Positions 26,048-34,762 of a DNA stretch of 64,000 nucleotides are shown piece after piece; the stretch's first letter is position 1; every line of letters begins with the position of its first letter. The notes under the pieces were generated by a model that made no database searches, was not told where the DNA came from, and saw only the letters and a list, made by a program, of their open reading frames with translations. The stretch covers positions 2,852,001 to 2,916,000 of the forward strand of contig NZ_JBJKFD010000001.1 in assembly GCF_049723905.1 (NCBI RefSeq). The letters run 5' to 3'. This DNA comes from G963665185 sp049723905. GTDB lineage: Bacteria > Desulfobacterota > Desulfovibrionia > Desulfovibrionales > Desulfovibrionaceae. A program made the translations under genes and the position numbers.

Positions 26048-26166
26048 CGGGGGATGGGATGGAGAACCAGGTTCGCTTTGGAGTGCGTTCCTAGAAATTT
26101 TATGCAAGAGCTATATCAAAACGGGGCTTTCACCCGGTTCCGTTTCGGTTTTTTGTATGGCGCTGC

Positions 26167-26547
26167 CTAGAGGGAAGCTGCCATCGAGTAACGAGCTGCG
26201 TTGAACACACCGGCACGCTTCATATTGGGCGCAGCGGAGGTTGCTTCGGTGGCCGAAAGCAGATGGGCCAAAGCCGCGGGCGTGCAGACGTCTTCTTCCA
26301 TGGCAAAGAGGATCTTGGCGTTTACGGCGAAAGCCTTGATGGTGCTCATTGCCTGCAGGGAACACTTGCCACGCTGGGGCATGTAGATGACGGCATCCAT
26401 GTACTCAACGGTCATGTTCAGGGCATGGTTGCAGTTTTCGGCGAAGTGCGCCTTGCCGCCCAGGGCAGAAACAGCCGTAGCAATGGATTCGCGGATATTG
26501 ATATCTGCGGCTACTACAAGAATATTATCGTACTGCGTATTATTCAT
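26167..26547 (-). CDS. small pseudo-receiver-like protein, unknown function
   Basis: 126 residues. Its pattern follows a response-regulator receiver: NILVVAADINIRESIATAVS at the N-terminus, ALGGKAHFAENCNHAL, then MDAVIYMPQRG. The acidic pocket is degraded (VVAAD where VVDDD is usual) and the phospho-acceptor Asp expected after AVIY is missing (Met). The late Lys is not evident, so phosphorylation by a kinase is unlikely. The start has GGAGACGACC upstream. It is monocistronic, with its own sigma-54-type promoter and strong terminator. Function unknown; the receiver assignment is my reading of the pattern. Confidence 0.7.
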   Translation of the reverse strand: MNNTQYDNILVVAADINIRESIATAVSALGGKAHFAENCNHALNMTVEYMDAVIYMPQRGKCSLQAMSTIKAFAVNAKILFAMEEDVCTPAALAHLLSATEATSAAPNMKRAGVFNAARYSMAASL

Positions 26548-27029
26548 GGTCGTCTCCGTTTTTGGCGGGCCAGTGCCTCGCGCTTTGTTTTCTCTTAGGC
26601 ATAACCCGTGCCAAAAAGCTCGAAAGACTGTTTTTCTCTAAAAAACAATTTTAACACCTTGTTTTTCATGTTTTTTAAAAAAATTATTGTAATTTTTTAC
26701 GAACTCGCAGGAGATCTTGGGGGGACTTTTTTCCAGATCGACCACCTCATTTTGATCTGGTTCCTCAAAATGAGACAGCCGGGACGACCATGTTGATCAT
26801 TTCGATCAACATGCGTTCGGCTCAAACCCCTTTTTCACTGCTTGGCCCGGAAAAGGAGCAGCAAAGGGTGTGAACACTCCTGCGAAACAAGGGAGTTCGG
26901 ACCATTTCCTCCCTGTCCTTCGCCTTCCAACAGGCGTTTGGAGGGGGTAAAACGCCCATCGTCTCTGAATCGCCGCAAGGGAACAAACTTCTTTAATGGA
27001 TTGATTACCGGATGAGGCCTTCAATGGCA
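26548..27029. other. AT-rich intergenic stretch with two perfect hairpins
   Basis: Left of ~26710 the sequence is very AT-rich (runs of T and A). Two exact hairpins follow: CTCATTTTGA/TCAAAATGAG (26746-26774) and CATGTTGATC/GATCAACATG (26789-26813). No gene is credible. The hairpins could be regulator sites or RNA ends; neither has a clear T-run. Confidence 0.5.
26597..26615 (-). promoter_or_regulatory. sigma-54-type promoter of the pseudo-receiver gene
   Basis: The minus strand reads TTGGCACGGGTTATGCCT: an intact TTGGCACG -24 block, exactly ten bases between GG and GC, and ATGC in place of TTGC at -12. Transcription would start near 26587, leaving a ~40-nt leader. Confidence 0.65.
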
Positions 27030-27133
27030 CAGGCGGCTGAAAACAATGCGGAAGCAAGGCGTGAGGGAAATTCAAGGCTGACAACTTCGGCCTGTTCCCC
27101 TTAAGGAAATTCAATTTTCAAGACCACGCTCCG
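27030..27133. repeat. degenerate palindromic element
   Basis: Starts CAGGCGGCTGAAAACAATGC and keeps GGAAGCAAGGCGTGAGG and AATTCAAGG. The centre and right half have lost the GTGTAC core (ACAACTTCGGCC instead), so it is a decayed type-B copy. Confidence 0.65.
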
Positions 27134-27391
27134 CAGGCGGCCCAAAATGGAGGAAGAGCAAGGCGTGAACCTCTTCCAGGTTCCGAAGTGTATTCTTTAT
27201 ATACACGAGGGTTCTGGAAGGGGGGAAACAACGCCGCTATCGCGCCTTTTCCCTACTCAAAGCAGGCGGCTCAAAATGGGGGGAGAGCAAGGCGTGAGCC
27301 TCTTCCAGGTTTCGAAGTGTATTCTTATATATACACGAGGGTTCTGGAAGAGGTGAAACAACGCCGCTATCGCCCCATTTTCAGCCGCCTG
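27134..27391. repeat. two tandem palindromic elements, 129 bp each
   Basis: Copies at 27134-27262 and 27263-27391 are nearly identical inside (GAGCAAGGCGTGA, CTCTTCCAGGTT, GAAGTGTATTCTT, ATACACGAGGGTTCTGGAAG, AACAACGCCGCTATCG). Only the second has the proper right end CCATTTTCAGCCGCCTG, matching its left end CAGGCGGCTCAAAATGG. It ends five bases from the stop codon of the next gene (-). Confidence 0.85.
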
Positions 27392-27396
27392 CCCCC

Positions 27397-28170
27397 CTAA
27401 AGAATGTGAATTGAAGCAAGATTCGCATTCTGCCAGTCCGGCTCAAAGGTGAAATCCCCCAGCCTGACCACGGGCTTCACGCCGGTGAGCGAGTTGACGC
27501 GGTACATGTGGCGGAAGGAGTCCAGACTGCGCAGAGGAATGGTTTCCTCGCGCACCGGAAGCACCTGCATTGCCCGGCTTAGAGATATGGCCTGGAGCGA
27601 TGGGCCGTGAGGCGGGCTGTAAAAGGCACTGCCGTCGTAGAAGATGAGTGAGGCATCCGGCGTTTCCAGAATGTTGCCGAGCGGGTCGAGCAGCACGGAC
27701 TCGTCGCACCCCTGGCGCACGGCATATTGGTCTGCCAGGACAAAATGCAGATGGCTGAGCGAACGATGCTGGCTTAGATAACTGACATGAACCCTGGGAT
27801 AGACGGCCAGGGCGTATTCCTTTTTCGGCTGCGGCTCGTAGGCTTCCACAACCAGCAGCGGCTCGATCTTCTGGTTGAAATCCATCACCGGGTAGACCAC
27901 GTCGATGCGGGCCTGCCCTTTTTCCAGATGGTTTTTGGCCAACAGGGCCATGGCCTTGTCCTCGACCGGAATTTTACGATAGTCCAGGCTGAAGGTATCC
28001 ATGGAGGCGTACAGTCGGTCCATGTGAGGGTCCAGACTGCTGATGCTGCGCCCATTGTAGAGCATGGTTTCGAAAAAACCCGCCCCCTGTCGCAGACATG
28101 GCGCTTTGATTCCCAGCTGCATGGGTTGCAACCTGTCTTCTCTGAATTCGTTCTTGAAGAAGTAGATCAT
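27397..28170 (-). CDS. aminotransferase class IV-like (fold-type IV) protein, catalytic Lys apparently replaced
   Basis: 257 residues with the fold-IV layout of aminodeoxychorismate lyase and branched-chain aminotransferases: GAGFFETMLYNG, HMDRLYASMDTF, GCDESVLLDPLGNILETPDA and a C-terminal PVREETIPLRSL. The PLP lysine normally sits in an LKxxxxL motif before VLA; here the stretch reads HRSLSHLHFVLADQ with Arg in that place. The protein may not bind PLP covalently. The ATG with GGGAGG upstream is preferred over a start 14 codons earlier. It is followed closely by a palindromic element. Confidence 0.7.
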   Translation of the reverse strand: MIYFFKNEFREDRLQPMQLGIKAPCLRQGAGFFETMLYNGRSISSLDPHMDRLYASMDTFSLDYRKIPVEDKAMALLAKNHLEKGQARIDVVYPVMDFNQKIEPLLVVEAYEPQPKKEYALAVYPRVHVSYLSQHRSLSHLHFVLADQYAVRQGCDESVLLDPLGNILETPDASLIFYDGSAFYSPPHGPSLQAISLSRAMQVLPVREETIPLRSLDSFRHMYRVNSLTGVKPVVRLGDFTFEPDWQNANLASIHIL

Positions 28171-28242
28171 GCGCAACCTCCCGGCATACCACCATGAGTT
28201 GGCGGACAGCATATGCAGTCCGCGGGATCAAAAATACCTCTA

Positions 28243-29214
28243 TCAGCTCTCTGCCACGGGTCTCCAAAAAATCTTTTCCGCCATTTTGGGGCCTATCATT
28301 GCCGTCACCCGCACCAGCAGCGCCACAGCCAGCAGTGCAAAGACAAGCCGCCCCCAGAACAGGCCGGAAAATGCTCCGCCAATAAGCATAAGCAGAAACG
28401 TGTCTTCAAAAAGCGAGTGGCACAGCCCCATAAGTGAAAGGCTGAAAAAGACGTCGCTTTCAGAAACATTGCCGGACCGCGCCTCGTGGATGATAAGCCC
28501 GCCGCCGTACGAGAGCCCCATGGTAAGCCCGATGATGGTAATGGACGTCGCCTTGGGGCCAATTCCAATGAACTTAAGCAGCGGACTGAGCATTCTGTTC
28601 ATAAAATCAATGAGATGGATTGCGTCCAGCAAACGCATAAAAGACACCAGCCCGTTAATGACCAGGAATATCCACACGAGGTTTTTCAGCTCGCCCAAAG
28701 CCCACATTACAATGGAGGGATCGGTGGTGGAAGAAGGTGACCAGAGCATTGCCGCAGGTCCCTGGTGGGTTCCCGTGAGTGTATAAATGCGCTCCAGGCA
28801 AAAACCGAGGACCAACCCGCCGATAACGCGCAGAAAAACCTGGAACCACATGCGCGGGCCGGATTCCCCCACGATCTTGATTTCAATGGGCAGGGCATGG
28901 GCCACCAGAAGTATGACTCCCAGCACCGTGGCCTGGGCAACGGTGAGCGGATGATCCCCCACCAGAGAGGCCAGTACGATGATGCCGCTGTAAATGTTGC
29001 TCACCAGGGCCGTAGCCCATACCAGTCCCATTTCCTTGGGCAGCCCCACCAAGGTCATAAGAGGAGCCAGAGGCAGGGAAAGATATTCTACAACCCCAAG
29101 TTCCTTTATTATTTTCACGATCACGATGATGGGGACCATGATTTTGAACAGGGTAAACGAGATGGAGGCGGATTCTTTGGGGATAGCCCATAACGTGGCG
29201 AGCAGCTTGTTCAT
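28243..29214 (-). CDS. Gate-domain (nucleoside-recognition) integral membrane protein
   Basis: 323 residues with about eight hydrophobic segments, for example IMVPIIVIVKIIKELG, IGLTMGLSYGGGLIIHE and LMGLCHSLFEDTFLLMLIGG, which mark two Gate domains as found in spore-maturation and nucleoside-transport proteins. The substrate is unknown. Its ATG overlaps the stop of the ADP-ribosylglycohydrolase gene (ATGA) and has no ribosome site of its own, so translation should depend on ribosomes finishing that upstream gene. A link to ADP-ribose or nucleoside handling is an inference. Confidence 0.8.
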   Translation of the reverse strand: MNKLLATLWAIPKESASISFTLFKIMVPIIVIVKIIKELGVVEYLSLPLAPLMTLVGLPKEMGLVWATALVSNIYSGIIVLASLVGDHPLTVAQATVLGVILLVAHALPIEIKIVGESGPRMWFQVFLRVIGGLVLGFCLERIYTLTGTHQGPAAMLWSPSSTTDPSIVMWALGELKNLVWIFLVINGLVSFMRLLDAIHLIDFMNRMLSPLLKFIGIGPKATSITIIGLTMGLSYGGGLIIHEARSGNVSESDVFFSLSLMGLCHSLFEDTFLLMLIGGAFSGLFWGRLVFALLAVALLVRVTAMIGPKMAEKIFWRPVAES

Positions 29215-30143
29215 TGAAGAAATTTGTCCAGCATAAGGTTAATGTCGTCAATTCGCTTCAGGCCCGTTACCCATTGCGAATCATAGGCATTTTCCCCGGC
29301 ATGGGCACCCAGCAGCATACCGACGGCCATGTTTCTGGCTGCGCCGTCGCCTCCGGCCATGATGCTTTGCACAATGGCCTCGGCCGGCTGTTTCCGGTAT
29401 TTGGCTACCAAATGGATCACCCCGGGGAAACCGCCATCAAGATGGCAGCTTTGTCCGAAACCGGCAATAGCCAAAACACTGTCCTGGCTCACAGACTCCA
29501 ACCCCTTCCGGGTCCATTCGGCAAAAGGCACGCTCCAGGACTGCCCGGCCACTTCGTGCAAGGCGTCCACAGGGTCCGCGCCCCCGAGAATACGCACTGT
29601 TGTCCGCACCAGAAATTCCGCGGCTTCGGGCACTCCCCTGCCCTTGTGCATCATGGCCGTCTGCTGTCATGCGAACTCAGCCAGCGTCTCCTCGCCCTTC
29701 TCCCGCCCAAACTGCCCGAACAGACCGGGCAGCAGTACCAAAAGCGGCGCAAGCCGCGATGCCCCGGCCAGATCGGTAGACAGAGAGCCAGAATCCTCCG
29801 GCCCCCATCCGGACGCCAGATTCACCAGCGTGCCCCTGGTGGCGTTGTCCATATATCCGTTGTAGCTTGCGAAAAGGCGTTTCCAGCGCTTGCAGAAATC
29901 TTCGAGGTTGAAGCCGCCGCTCTCGGCAAGAGATTCAAAAAGCGTCACGGACTGGTCACCGTAATGTGTGAACTCTCCGGCCTTTTTCGGGTAATGGTAA
30001 CCGCCTTGCGGCGCATCCAGCAGCTTATCGACCCTGTTGAACCGCTGCACCAGCTCCGAGGTGTCGTAAATCCAATGGGGCGCCATGGCCAGGGCGTCAC
30101 CGGCAAACGAAGCAAGAACCGCATGGCGAATTTTCGTATCCAT
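29211..30143 (-). CDS. ADP-ribosylglycohydrolase-family protein interrupted by one in-frame UGA (possible selenocysteine)
   Basis: Read through one TGA (29669-29667, codon 159), the gene encodes ~310 residues of the ADP-ribosylglycohydrolase/J1-crystallin-like family. The N-terminal half has FAGDALAMAPHWIYD and THYGDQSVTL (metal ligands); the C-terminal half has AGFGQSCHLDGGFPG and MAGGDGAARNMAVGMLLGA (second metal site). Both halves are needed for the active site, and no other disruption is seen. Around the TGA the protein reads LAEFA-(UGA)-QQTAMMH; Arg (CGA) would be ordinary there. A SECIS-like hairpin follows. The strong GGAGG start and coupled downstream gene argue for use. Alternatives: selenocysteine, readthrough, or a recent nonsense mutation. 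Confidence 0.7.
29628..29643 (-). promoter_or_regulatory. SECIS-like hairpin after the in-frame UGA
   Basis: The minus strand reads GGGCAGGGGAGTGCCC: a 5-bp stem with a GGGGAG loop that begins 29 bases after the UGA. Bacterial SECIS elements typically have a short stem, a loop with G in the first two positions and a UGA-to-loop distance of roughly 16-37 bases, all met here. A stem this short can occur by chance in G+C-rich DNA. Confidence 0.35.
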
Positions 30144-30515
30144 AAAGGACCTCCGGCCACAACCATGGCCTGTGGACTGTTTATAATGGTTTATGAATAC
30201 ATCCTACAAGGAAAAGACCTTTTTCGGCAATGGGAGACACTATACTTTGCATATTTTACATACAAACCCGCCAGCTTTGGTTTGGAAAACCAAGGTCGGC
30301 CATACTCTGAAAGGCGTATGGGGTTCCTGTGCCCGCAACATCCCCACAGGCCTTATGGATGACGTTCCAGGTGACCACCAGAGCAAAGCACCAGAGAGAT
30401 TCATCTGAAACACTCTCGTGTTGTCACAAATATTAAAAACAATTAAGAGTACACGGGTCCTAGCAGGCGGGCAGCCAGTTTCTGACCGGATACTATCGCA
30501 TTACAGGAAGGCTTT
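30144..30515. other. divergent intergenic region
   Basis: 372 bases between the ADP-ribosylglycohydrolase gene (-) and the PilZ gene (+). The left end holds the promoter noted separately. The rest is moderately AT-rich with no clear gene, repeat or terminator. Confidence 0.5.
30180..30209 (-). promoter_or_regulatory. possible sigma-70 promoter of the ADP-ribosylglycohydrolase operon
   Basis: On the minus strand TTGTAG (30209-30204) and TATAAA (30185-30180) are 18 bp apart, with the start expected ~30 bp before the ATG. Confidence 0.45.
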
Positions 30516-31550
30516 ATGGATTTTTCCAGTCTGATGGATCGGGTAACAAGCGCGTATCATGCCGTATCCAACGACGTCATGAGCACGCATATAAGCACCA
30601 AAGATCTTATGATCTTTTCGGCGTGGTTTGTCGGGCTGGTCGTCTTTCTCGTTTTTCTTTATGTCAACAGACATCGCATCCGCTACAATATTGTCCTCTT
30701 TTTCAAAAGCCTTACAGAAGGCGGCATGCGCCGCAATATTCTCTTGCTTCTCATAAAAAAGAAATATCAAGTGGATTTATATCTGGAAGATGGAGACCAG
30801 AAATACATCTTGTGCAAAACAAAAATAGTCGGCTTGTCCGGCAATACGCTCAAGATGAAGGTCTTGCGCAACATTGCACTCCATTCCAGGCACAAGGGGC
30901 AAAAAATACTCTGCTTCCACAGGCCCGTCATATTTCTCTACTGGATATTCAACAGCTTTTACACATACCCCACACAAATAGATCTGCATTCCAACCCTTC
31001 CAAAATGCGTCTGGCCCTGAAGATGCCGCTCAAAGTGGATACGGAAACACGTCGCGTCCATGCCCGCGTGCGCATTAAAAACCAGGATCTGATCCGGGTG
31101 CGCGCCTGGGTGCGCTGGTCCGACATGGGCGCGGGCAACAATTTCAGATTCATGCAGCCCCACTTTCAGATAGGCATCCAGGGCAAGGGCAAAACGCGCT
31201 CTTCCGGCCGGGTGGACAACATCTCCGTGGGGGGCATTCGGGTTGCCACCCATGTGGACAGCATGGAAAGACGCCCCGGGGAAAACGACGACGTCTGCCT
31301 GGAGGTCTACATCTTCGACCGCATCAACCGCATGTACAAGCCCTTTCTGATGCGCAGCCGGGTACGCAGCCTGAGTCTGGACAAGAGAGGGGTTCTGCAT
31401 ATGGGATTTCAGTTCGTCGCCCTGGGCTCTACGGACTCGGTCAACCGCATGTTGAAATGGGAACCCTTTGAAATGCTGGACGGATGCGAGGCTATCGGCG
31501 AAGCGCTGGCACACATGGCCCCGCCCGCACCCACCAGAAAAAAACGATAA
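30516..31550 (+). CDS. membrane-anchored PilZ-domain protein (likely c-di-GMP-binding)
   Basis: 344 residues. One membrane helix near residues 30-52 (LMIFSAWFVGLVVFLVFLYV), then a cytoplasmic part. The PilZ domain near residues 180-320 has RRVHARVRI (RxxxR) and RVDNISVGGIRVA ((D/N)xSxxG). This two-part layout resembles YcgR-like flagellar brakes. C-di-GMP binding is inferred from the motifs, and flagellar control from context at distance. AGGAAGG precedes the ATG. Confidence 0.8.
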   Translation: MDFSSLMDRVTSAYHAVSNDVMSTHISTKDLMIFSAWFVGLVVFLVFLYVNRHRIRYNIVLFFKSLTEGGMRRNILLLLIKKKYQVDLYLEDGDQKYILCKTKIVGLSGNTLKMKVLRNIALHSRHKGQKILCFHRPVIFLYWIFNSFYTYPTQIDLHSNPSKMRLALKMPLKVDTETRRVHARVRIKNQDLIRVRAWVRWSDMGAGNNFRFMQPHFQIGIQGKGKTRSSGRVDNISVGGIRVATHVDSMERRPGENDDVCLEVYIFDRINRMYKPFLMRSRVRSLSLDKRGVLHMGFQFVALGSTDSVNRMLKWEPFEMLDGCEAIGEALAHMAPPAPTRKKR

Positions 31551-31586
31551 CCGCCCCAAGGGCGTAGACGCACAGGGCGGATCAAT

Positions 31587-31626
31587 AAAAAACACCCGGA
31601 TGGCAATGCAAATCCGGGTGTTTTTT
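31587..31626. terminator. bidirectional intrinsic terminator
   Basis: AAAAAACACCCGGAT (31587-31601) pairs exactly with ATCCGGGTGTTTTTT (31612-31626), giving a T-run in both directions between the converging PilZ and response-regulator genes. Confidence 0.9.
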
Positions 31627-31660
31627 ATTGTTCCGAAATCTGTTTCGGCGCGAAAAGCAC

Positions 31661-32041
31661 TCAGGAAGTCTCTGGAGCCGTCAGTTCGGAAACAGCCTGC
31701 AGCAACTGGCTTTTGGCAAAAGGCTTGGACAGAATGCAGTCTGCGCCCAACGCTTTGGCATAGCTGAGATATTCTTTTCCCGCCGCCATTTTTCCGCCTC
31801 CGGAAATGGCCATGATGCAGGCATTTTTATTCTGTTCCCGCAATTCCAGAATGGTTTCTATGCCGTCCTTGCGGGGCATGAAAATATCAACGATGACCAG
31901 ATCAAAATGTTCCATGCTGAAAACGTCGATCCCCTCCCGCCCGTCGTGGGCAATGGTGACATCATGCCCTACCTTTTCCAGGTAATGACGCACCAACTCG
32001 CAGATGGAGGGATCATCATCTATAACGAGAATCTTGCTCAT
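31661..32041 (-). CDS. single-domain response regulator (CheY-like receiver)
   Basis: 126 residues, receiver domain only: acidic pocket in ILVIDDDPSI, phospho-acceptor Asp in LVIVDIFMP, the Ser of MAISGGG and Lys in CILSKPFAKS. There is no output domain. Such proteins pass phosphate in relays or act by protein contact. It has no kinase gene next to it. This intact receiver is a useful contrast with the degenerate one at 26.2-26.5 kb. Confidence 0.92.
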   Translation of the reverse strand: MSKILVIDDDPSICELVRHYLEKVGHDVTIAHDGREGIDVFSMEHFDLVIVDIFMPRKDGIETILELREQNKNACIMAISGGGKMAAGKEYLSYAKALGADCILSKPFAKSQLLQAVSELTAPETS

Positions 32042-32970
32042 GTACCCCAGCCTGCCTCTCTTGTGTTACCTGGATGTCTGTGAAAACGGGCCAATGTTGA
32101 ATATTAGGGGCGATTCGGGCTCTTGGCAAGCAGAGCATCCACTTCCGGTGGATTCCTGTATCAAATATAATCGAAAATATTCTGTCTATTATTTTTACCC
32201 TTGCCGTGCCCGGTTTCTCTCTGCTTTCGTGGATCCGATCCATGCAATCGGGACGTCCATCGCGTCGCCTTTATTGATTTCCTCCCCACAAAACGGCATA
32301 TTGTACTGTAACCAGCTGGCAGACCATGCTCCCCCTGTAACGTGCGGTGCGTCCTGTCGTATTTATTTTCCAACGCAACGACACTCCACCAGACCGCCCC
32401 GGCACACCAAAACCGGTTCCATCTCATGCTCCCGCACGCAACCATCCATGTTGCCTCCCGATTTTAGTTGCCAACCATAAAAAGGTATGGTCTTGAGAAT
32501 ATTGAGGTGTCCCAGCTGTCCAGCCTCTTTTTTCCCGCGCCACATGGGGCTTTGCCGGGGGATGGCCAGAAAATAGCACTTTTTGCTTTCCAAAGGGACG
32601 GTTTTTCGATTATGAACAACCTGAAAACAAAATCGAACTTTTTTTTTCGATTGTGAACACAAAAATATAATTCTGTCTTTCCCATTCGGGCTTCCTCCCC
32701 CCGGATAGCGTGGATGGCGGGCCCGGAAGGTGGCGGAAACCATATTTTCCACAACAAATTAACCTGCAGGGCTTTACAATATACCCAAGTCTTGCAGTAT
32801 ACTCGTAACTTGATTGGCGAAAAAGTCTGTAACATATGACGGCACGATCCATTATTCCTTCTGCCGCCCATGTGTAGGAAGAGAACCAGAAATTTCGATC
32901 GAGGACCCTTTTCAGGGAACCTTTCGCCGGCCCTTGCCGGCATCAACACAGAACAAGGCAGGTTTATGTC
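32042..32970. other. 929-bp intergenic region with repeated TTCGATT sites
   Basis: No frame here looks coding. At 32602-32618 and 32642-32658 are direct repeats TTTTTCGATTATGAACA and TTTTTCGATTGTGAACA, 40 bp apart, with the reverse motif AATCGAA at 32631-32637 between them. They could be regulator sites. A weak TTTACA/TATACT pair (32773-32803, 19-bp spacing) lies ahead of the GAF-gapA genes. Confidence 0.45.
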
Positions 32971-33531
32971 ATGAGCAATCAAAGACTCTACAAAACCATT
33001 TATCACCTGGCAAAAGTGATCAACTCCAGCCTGGAACCCGGTACGGTTCTCAACGGCATTGTTGAACAGGTTAGCCAGGCAATGGAAGCCAAGGGCTGCT
33101 TTATCCGTCTGCTGGACAACACCGGGCAGAATCTGCAGGCCAGTGCCTACTACGGCCTGAGCGAACGCTACGCCCAGAAAGGCCCTGTTCAGGTAGCCAA
33201 CAGCCGCCTGGACCAGGAAGTTCTCAAGGGTGAAACCGTCACCATTTCCGACGTAACCAAGGACTCCCGCTTCCAGTATCCTTCCGAGGCTGCAGAAGAA
33301 GGTCTTGTTTCCCTGGTTGTTGTCCCCCTTACCTCGGGCAGCGACAAGGTGGTCGGCGTACTGCGCGTCTACTCCGCCTCTCCCCGCGAATTTTCCAACG
33401 AGGAAGTCGACTTCCTCAACTGCATTGCCAACCTGTCGGGCATGGCACTTGAAAATGCCCGCATGTTTCAGGCGCTCAAGCGCGCCAGCGACCTGGCCAA
33501 AGAGTTCCATTACAGAACTTTCGAGGACTAG
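32971..33531 (+). CDS. GAF-domain protein
   Basis: 186 residues, one GAF domain: LNGIVEQVSQAMEAKGCFIR, LDNTGQNLQASAYYGLSERY, VPLTSGSDKVVGVLRVYS and FLNCIANLSGMALENARM. GAF domains bind small ligands or sense redox. No output domain is present, so it likely works through a partner. It is 90 bp upstream of gapA on the same strand, suggesting shared control of glycolysis. Confidence 0.85.
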   Translation: MSNQRLYKTIYHLAKVINSSLEPGTVLNGIVEQVSQAMEAKGCFIRLLDNTGQNLQASAYYGLSERYAQKGPVQVANSRLDQEVLKGETVTISDVTKDSRFQYPSEAAEEGLVSLVVVPLTSGSDKVVGVLRVYSASPREFSNEEVDFLNCIANLSGMALENARMFQALKRASDLAKEFHYRTFED

Positions 33532-33621
33532 GCCGTCCCCGGCGTTTATTGTTTCCGTGCGCCCGTCGCACGTTGCGCCAGTCTTTAAAATTAGGGACGC
33601 TGCCGCGTCCGGAGGATTACA

Positions 33622-34641
33622 ATGAGCAAGACACGCGTAGGCATCAACGGTTTCGGCCGCATTGGCCGCCAGGTGCTGAAAACCATATGGCAGTACCATC
33701 GCGATACTATTGAAGTCGTAGCCATCAATGACCTCTTCGACATAGAAACAAACGCACATCTGCTGCGCCGTGACACCAACTACGGCACCTTTGCCCCGGA
33801 AATCCGCGTGGAAGGCGATACCTTCCATGTGGGCGACGACTTCACCGTCAAAAACTTTGCAGAACGCGATCCCAGCATGATTCCCTGGGGAAGCCTGGAT
33901 GTGGACGTTGTTGTTGAATCCACCGGTATTTTCCGTACCGGTCCCAAGGCCGCCCTGCACATGGAAGCAGGCGCCAAGCGCGTCATCATTTCCGCACCGG
34001 CCAAGGAAGAAGACATCACGGTCGTCATGGGTGTAAACCACACGGATTACGACCCGGAAAAGCACTTCATCCTGTCCAACGCCTCCTGCACCACCAACTG
34101 CCTGGCCCCTGTGGTCAAGGTGCTGCACGAAGCCTACGGCATCAGCAAAGGCGTGATGACCACGATCCACTCCTACACCAACGACCAGCGCATCCTGGAC
34201 CTCCCCCACAAGGACCTGCGCCGGGCACGCGCCGCCGCCTGCAACATGATTCCCACCTCCACGGGTGCCGCCAAGGCCGTTGCCCTGGTCATCCCCGAGA
34301 TGAAGGGCCGTTTTGAAGGCTACTCCGTGCGCGTTCCCACACCCACGGTCTCTCTGGTCGACTTTGTGGCCGTTCTGGAAAAGGACACCACCACGGAAGA
34401 CCTCAAGGCCCGCCTGAAGGCCGCGGCCGAAGGCGAACTCAAGGGCATCATGGGCTATTCCGAAATACCGCTGGTTTCGTCCGACTTTATCGGCGATCCC
34501 CGCTCCAGCATCGTGGAAGCCGACTTCACGGTTGTGCAGTCCGGCAACCTTGCCAAGGTCTACTCCTGGTACGACAACGAATGGGGTTACTCCACCCGCG
34601 TGGGCGATCTCATCCAGTACATGGCGGAACTGGGCATTTAA
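33622..34641 (+). CDS. gapA: glyceraldehyde-3-phosphate dehydrogenase, type I
   Basis: 339 residues. The NAD-binding start is VGINGFGRIGRQVLK; the catalytic cysteine is in SNASCTTNCLAP, with the partner His later in the chain; the C-terminus has SWYDNEWGYSTRVGDL. It converts glyceraldehyde 3-phosphate to 1,3-bisphosphoglycerate. GGAGGATTACA precedes the ATG. A strong terminator follows. Confidence 0.97.
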   Translation: MSKTRVGINGFGRIGRQVLKTIWQYHRDTIEVVAINDLFDIETNAHLLRRDTNYGTFAPEIRVEGDTFHVGDDFTVKNFAERDPSMIPWGSLDVDVVVESTGIFRTGPKAALHMEAGAKRVIISAPAKEEDITVVMGVNHTDYDPEKHFILSNASCTTNCLAPVVKVLHEAYGISKGVMTTIHSYTNDQRILDLPHKDLRRARAAACNMIPTSTGAAKAVALVIPEMKGRFEGYSVRVPTPTVSLVDFVAVLEKDTTTEDLKARLKAAAEGELKGIMGYSEIPLVSSDFIGDPRSSIVEADFTVVQSGNLAKVYSWYDNEWGYSTRVGDLIQYMAELGI

Positions 34642-34697
34642 CAAATACCCATCACGCCAGCTTGGCGACCGGACAGCCGGAAGCCTCTAAGCCAAAT

Positions 34698-34739
34698 AAA
34701 AAAGACCGGATGGAGAACACTCTCCGCCCGGTCTTTTTT
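34698..34739. terminator. bidirectional intrinsic terminator after gapA
   Basis: AAAAAAGACCGG and CCGGTCTTTTTT frame an inner GGAGA/TCTCC stem. It serves gapA on the plus strand and the converging membrane-protein gene on the minus strand. Confidence 0.9.
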
Positions 34740-34762
34740 ATTTTGAAAAGAATCGGCCAATA

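Larger units (their letters stand above)
25021..26166. other. gene-free region dominated by a palindromic-element array
   Basis: No believable gene. About 115 bases of unremarkable sequence precede the array (25137-26014), which is followed by the terminator of the next minus-strand gene and ~120 bases with nothing recognised. Confidence 0.7.

Noticed and set aside
26806..27114. 102-codon frame on the minus strand
   Set aside because: It lies partly in a decayed palindromic element and has no ribosome site or family pattern.
32464..34644. 726-codon open frame on the minus strand
   Set aside because: Most of it is antisense to gapA and the GAF gene, with no family features.
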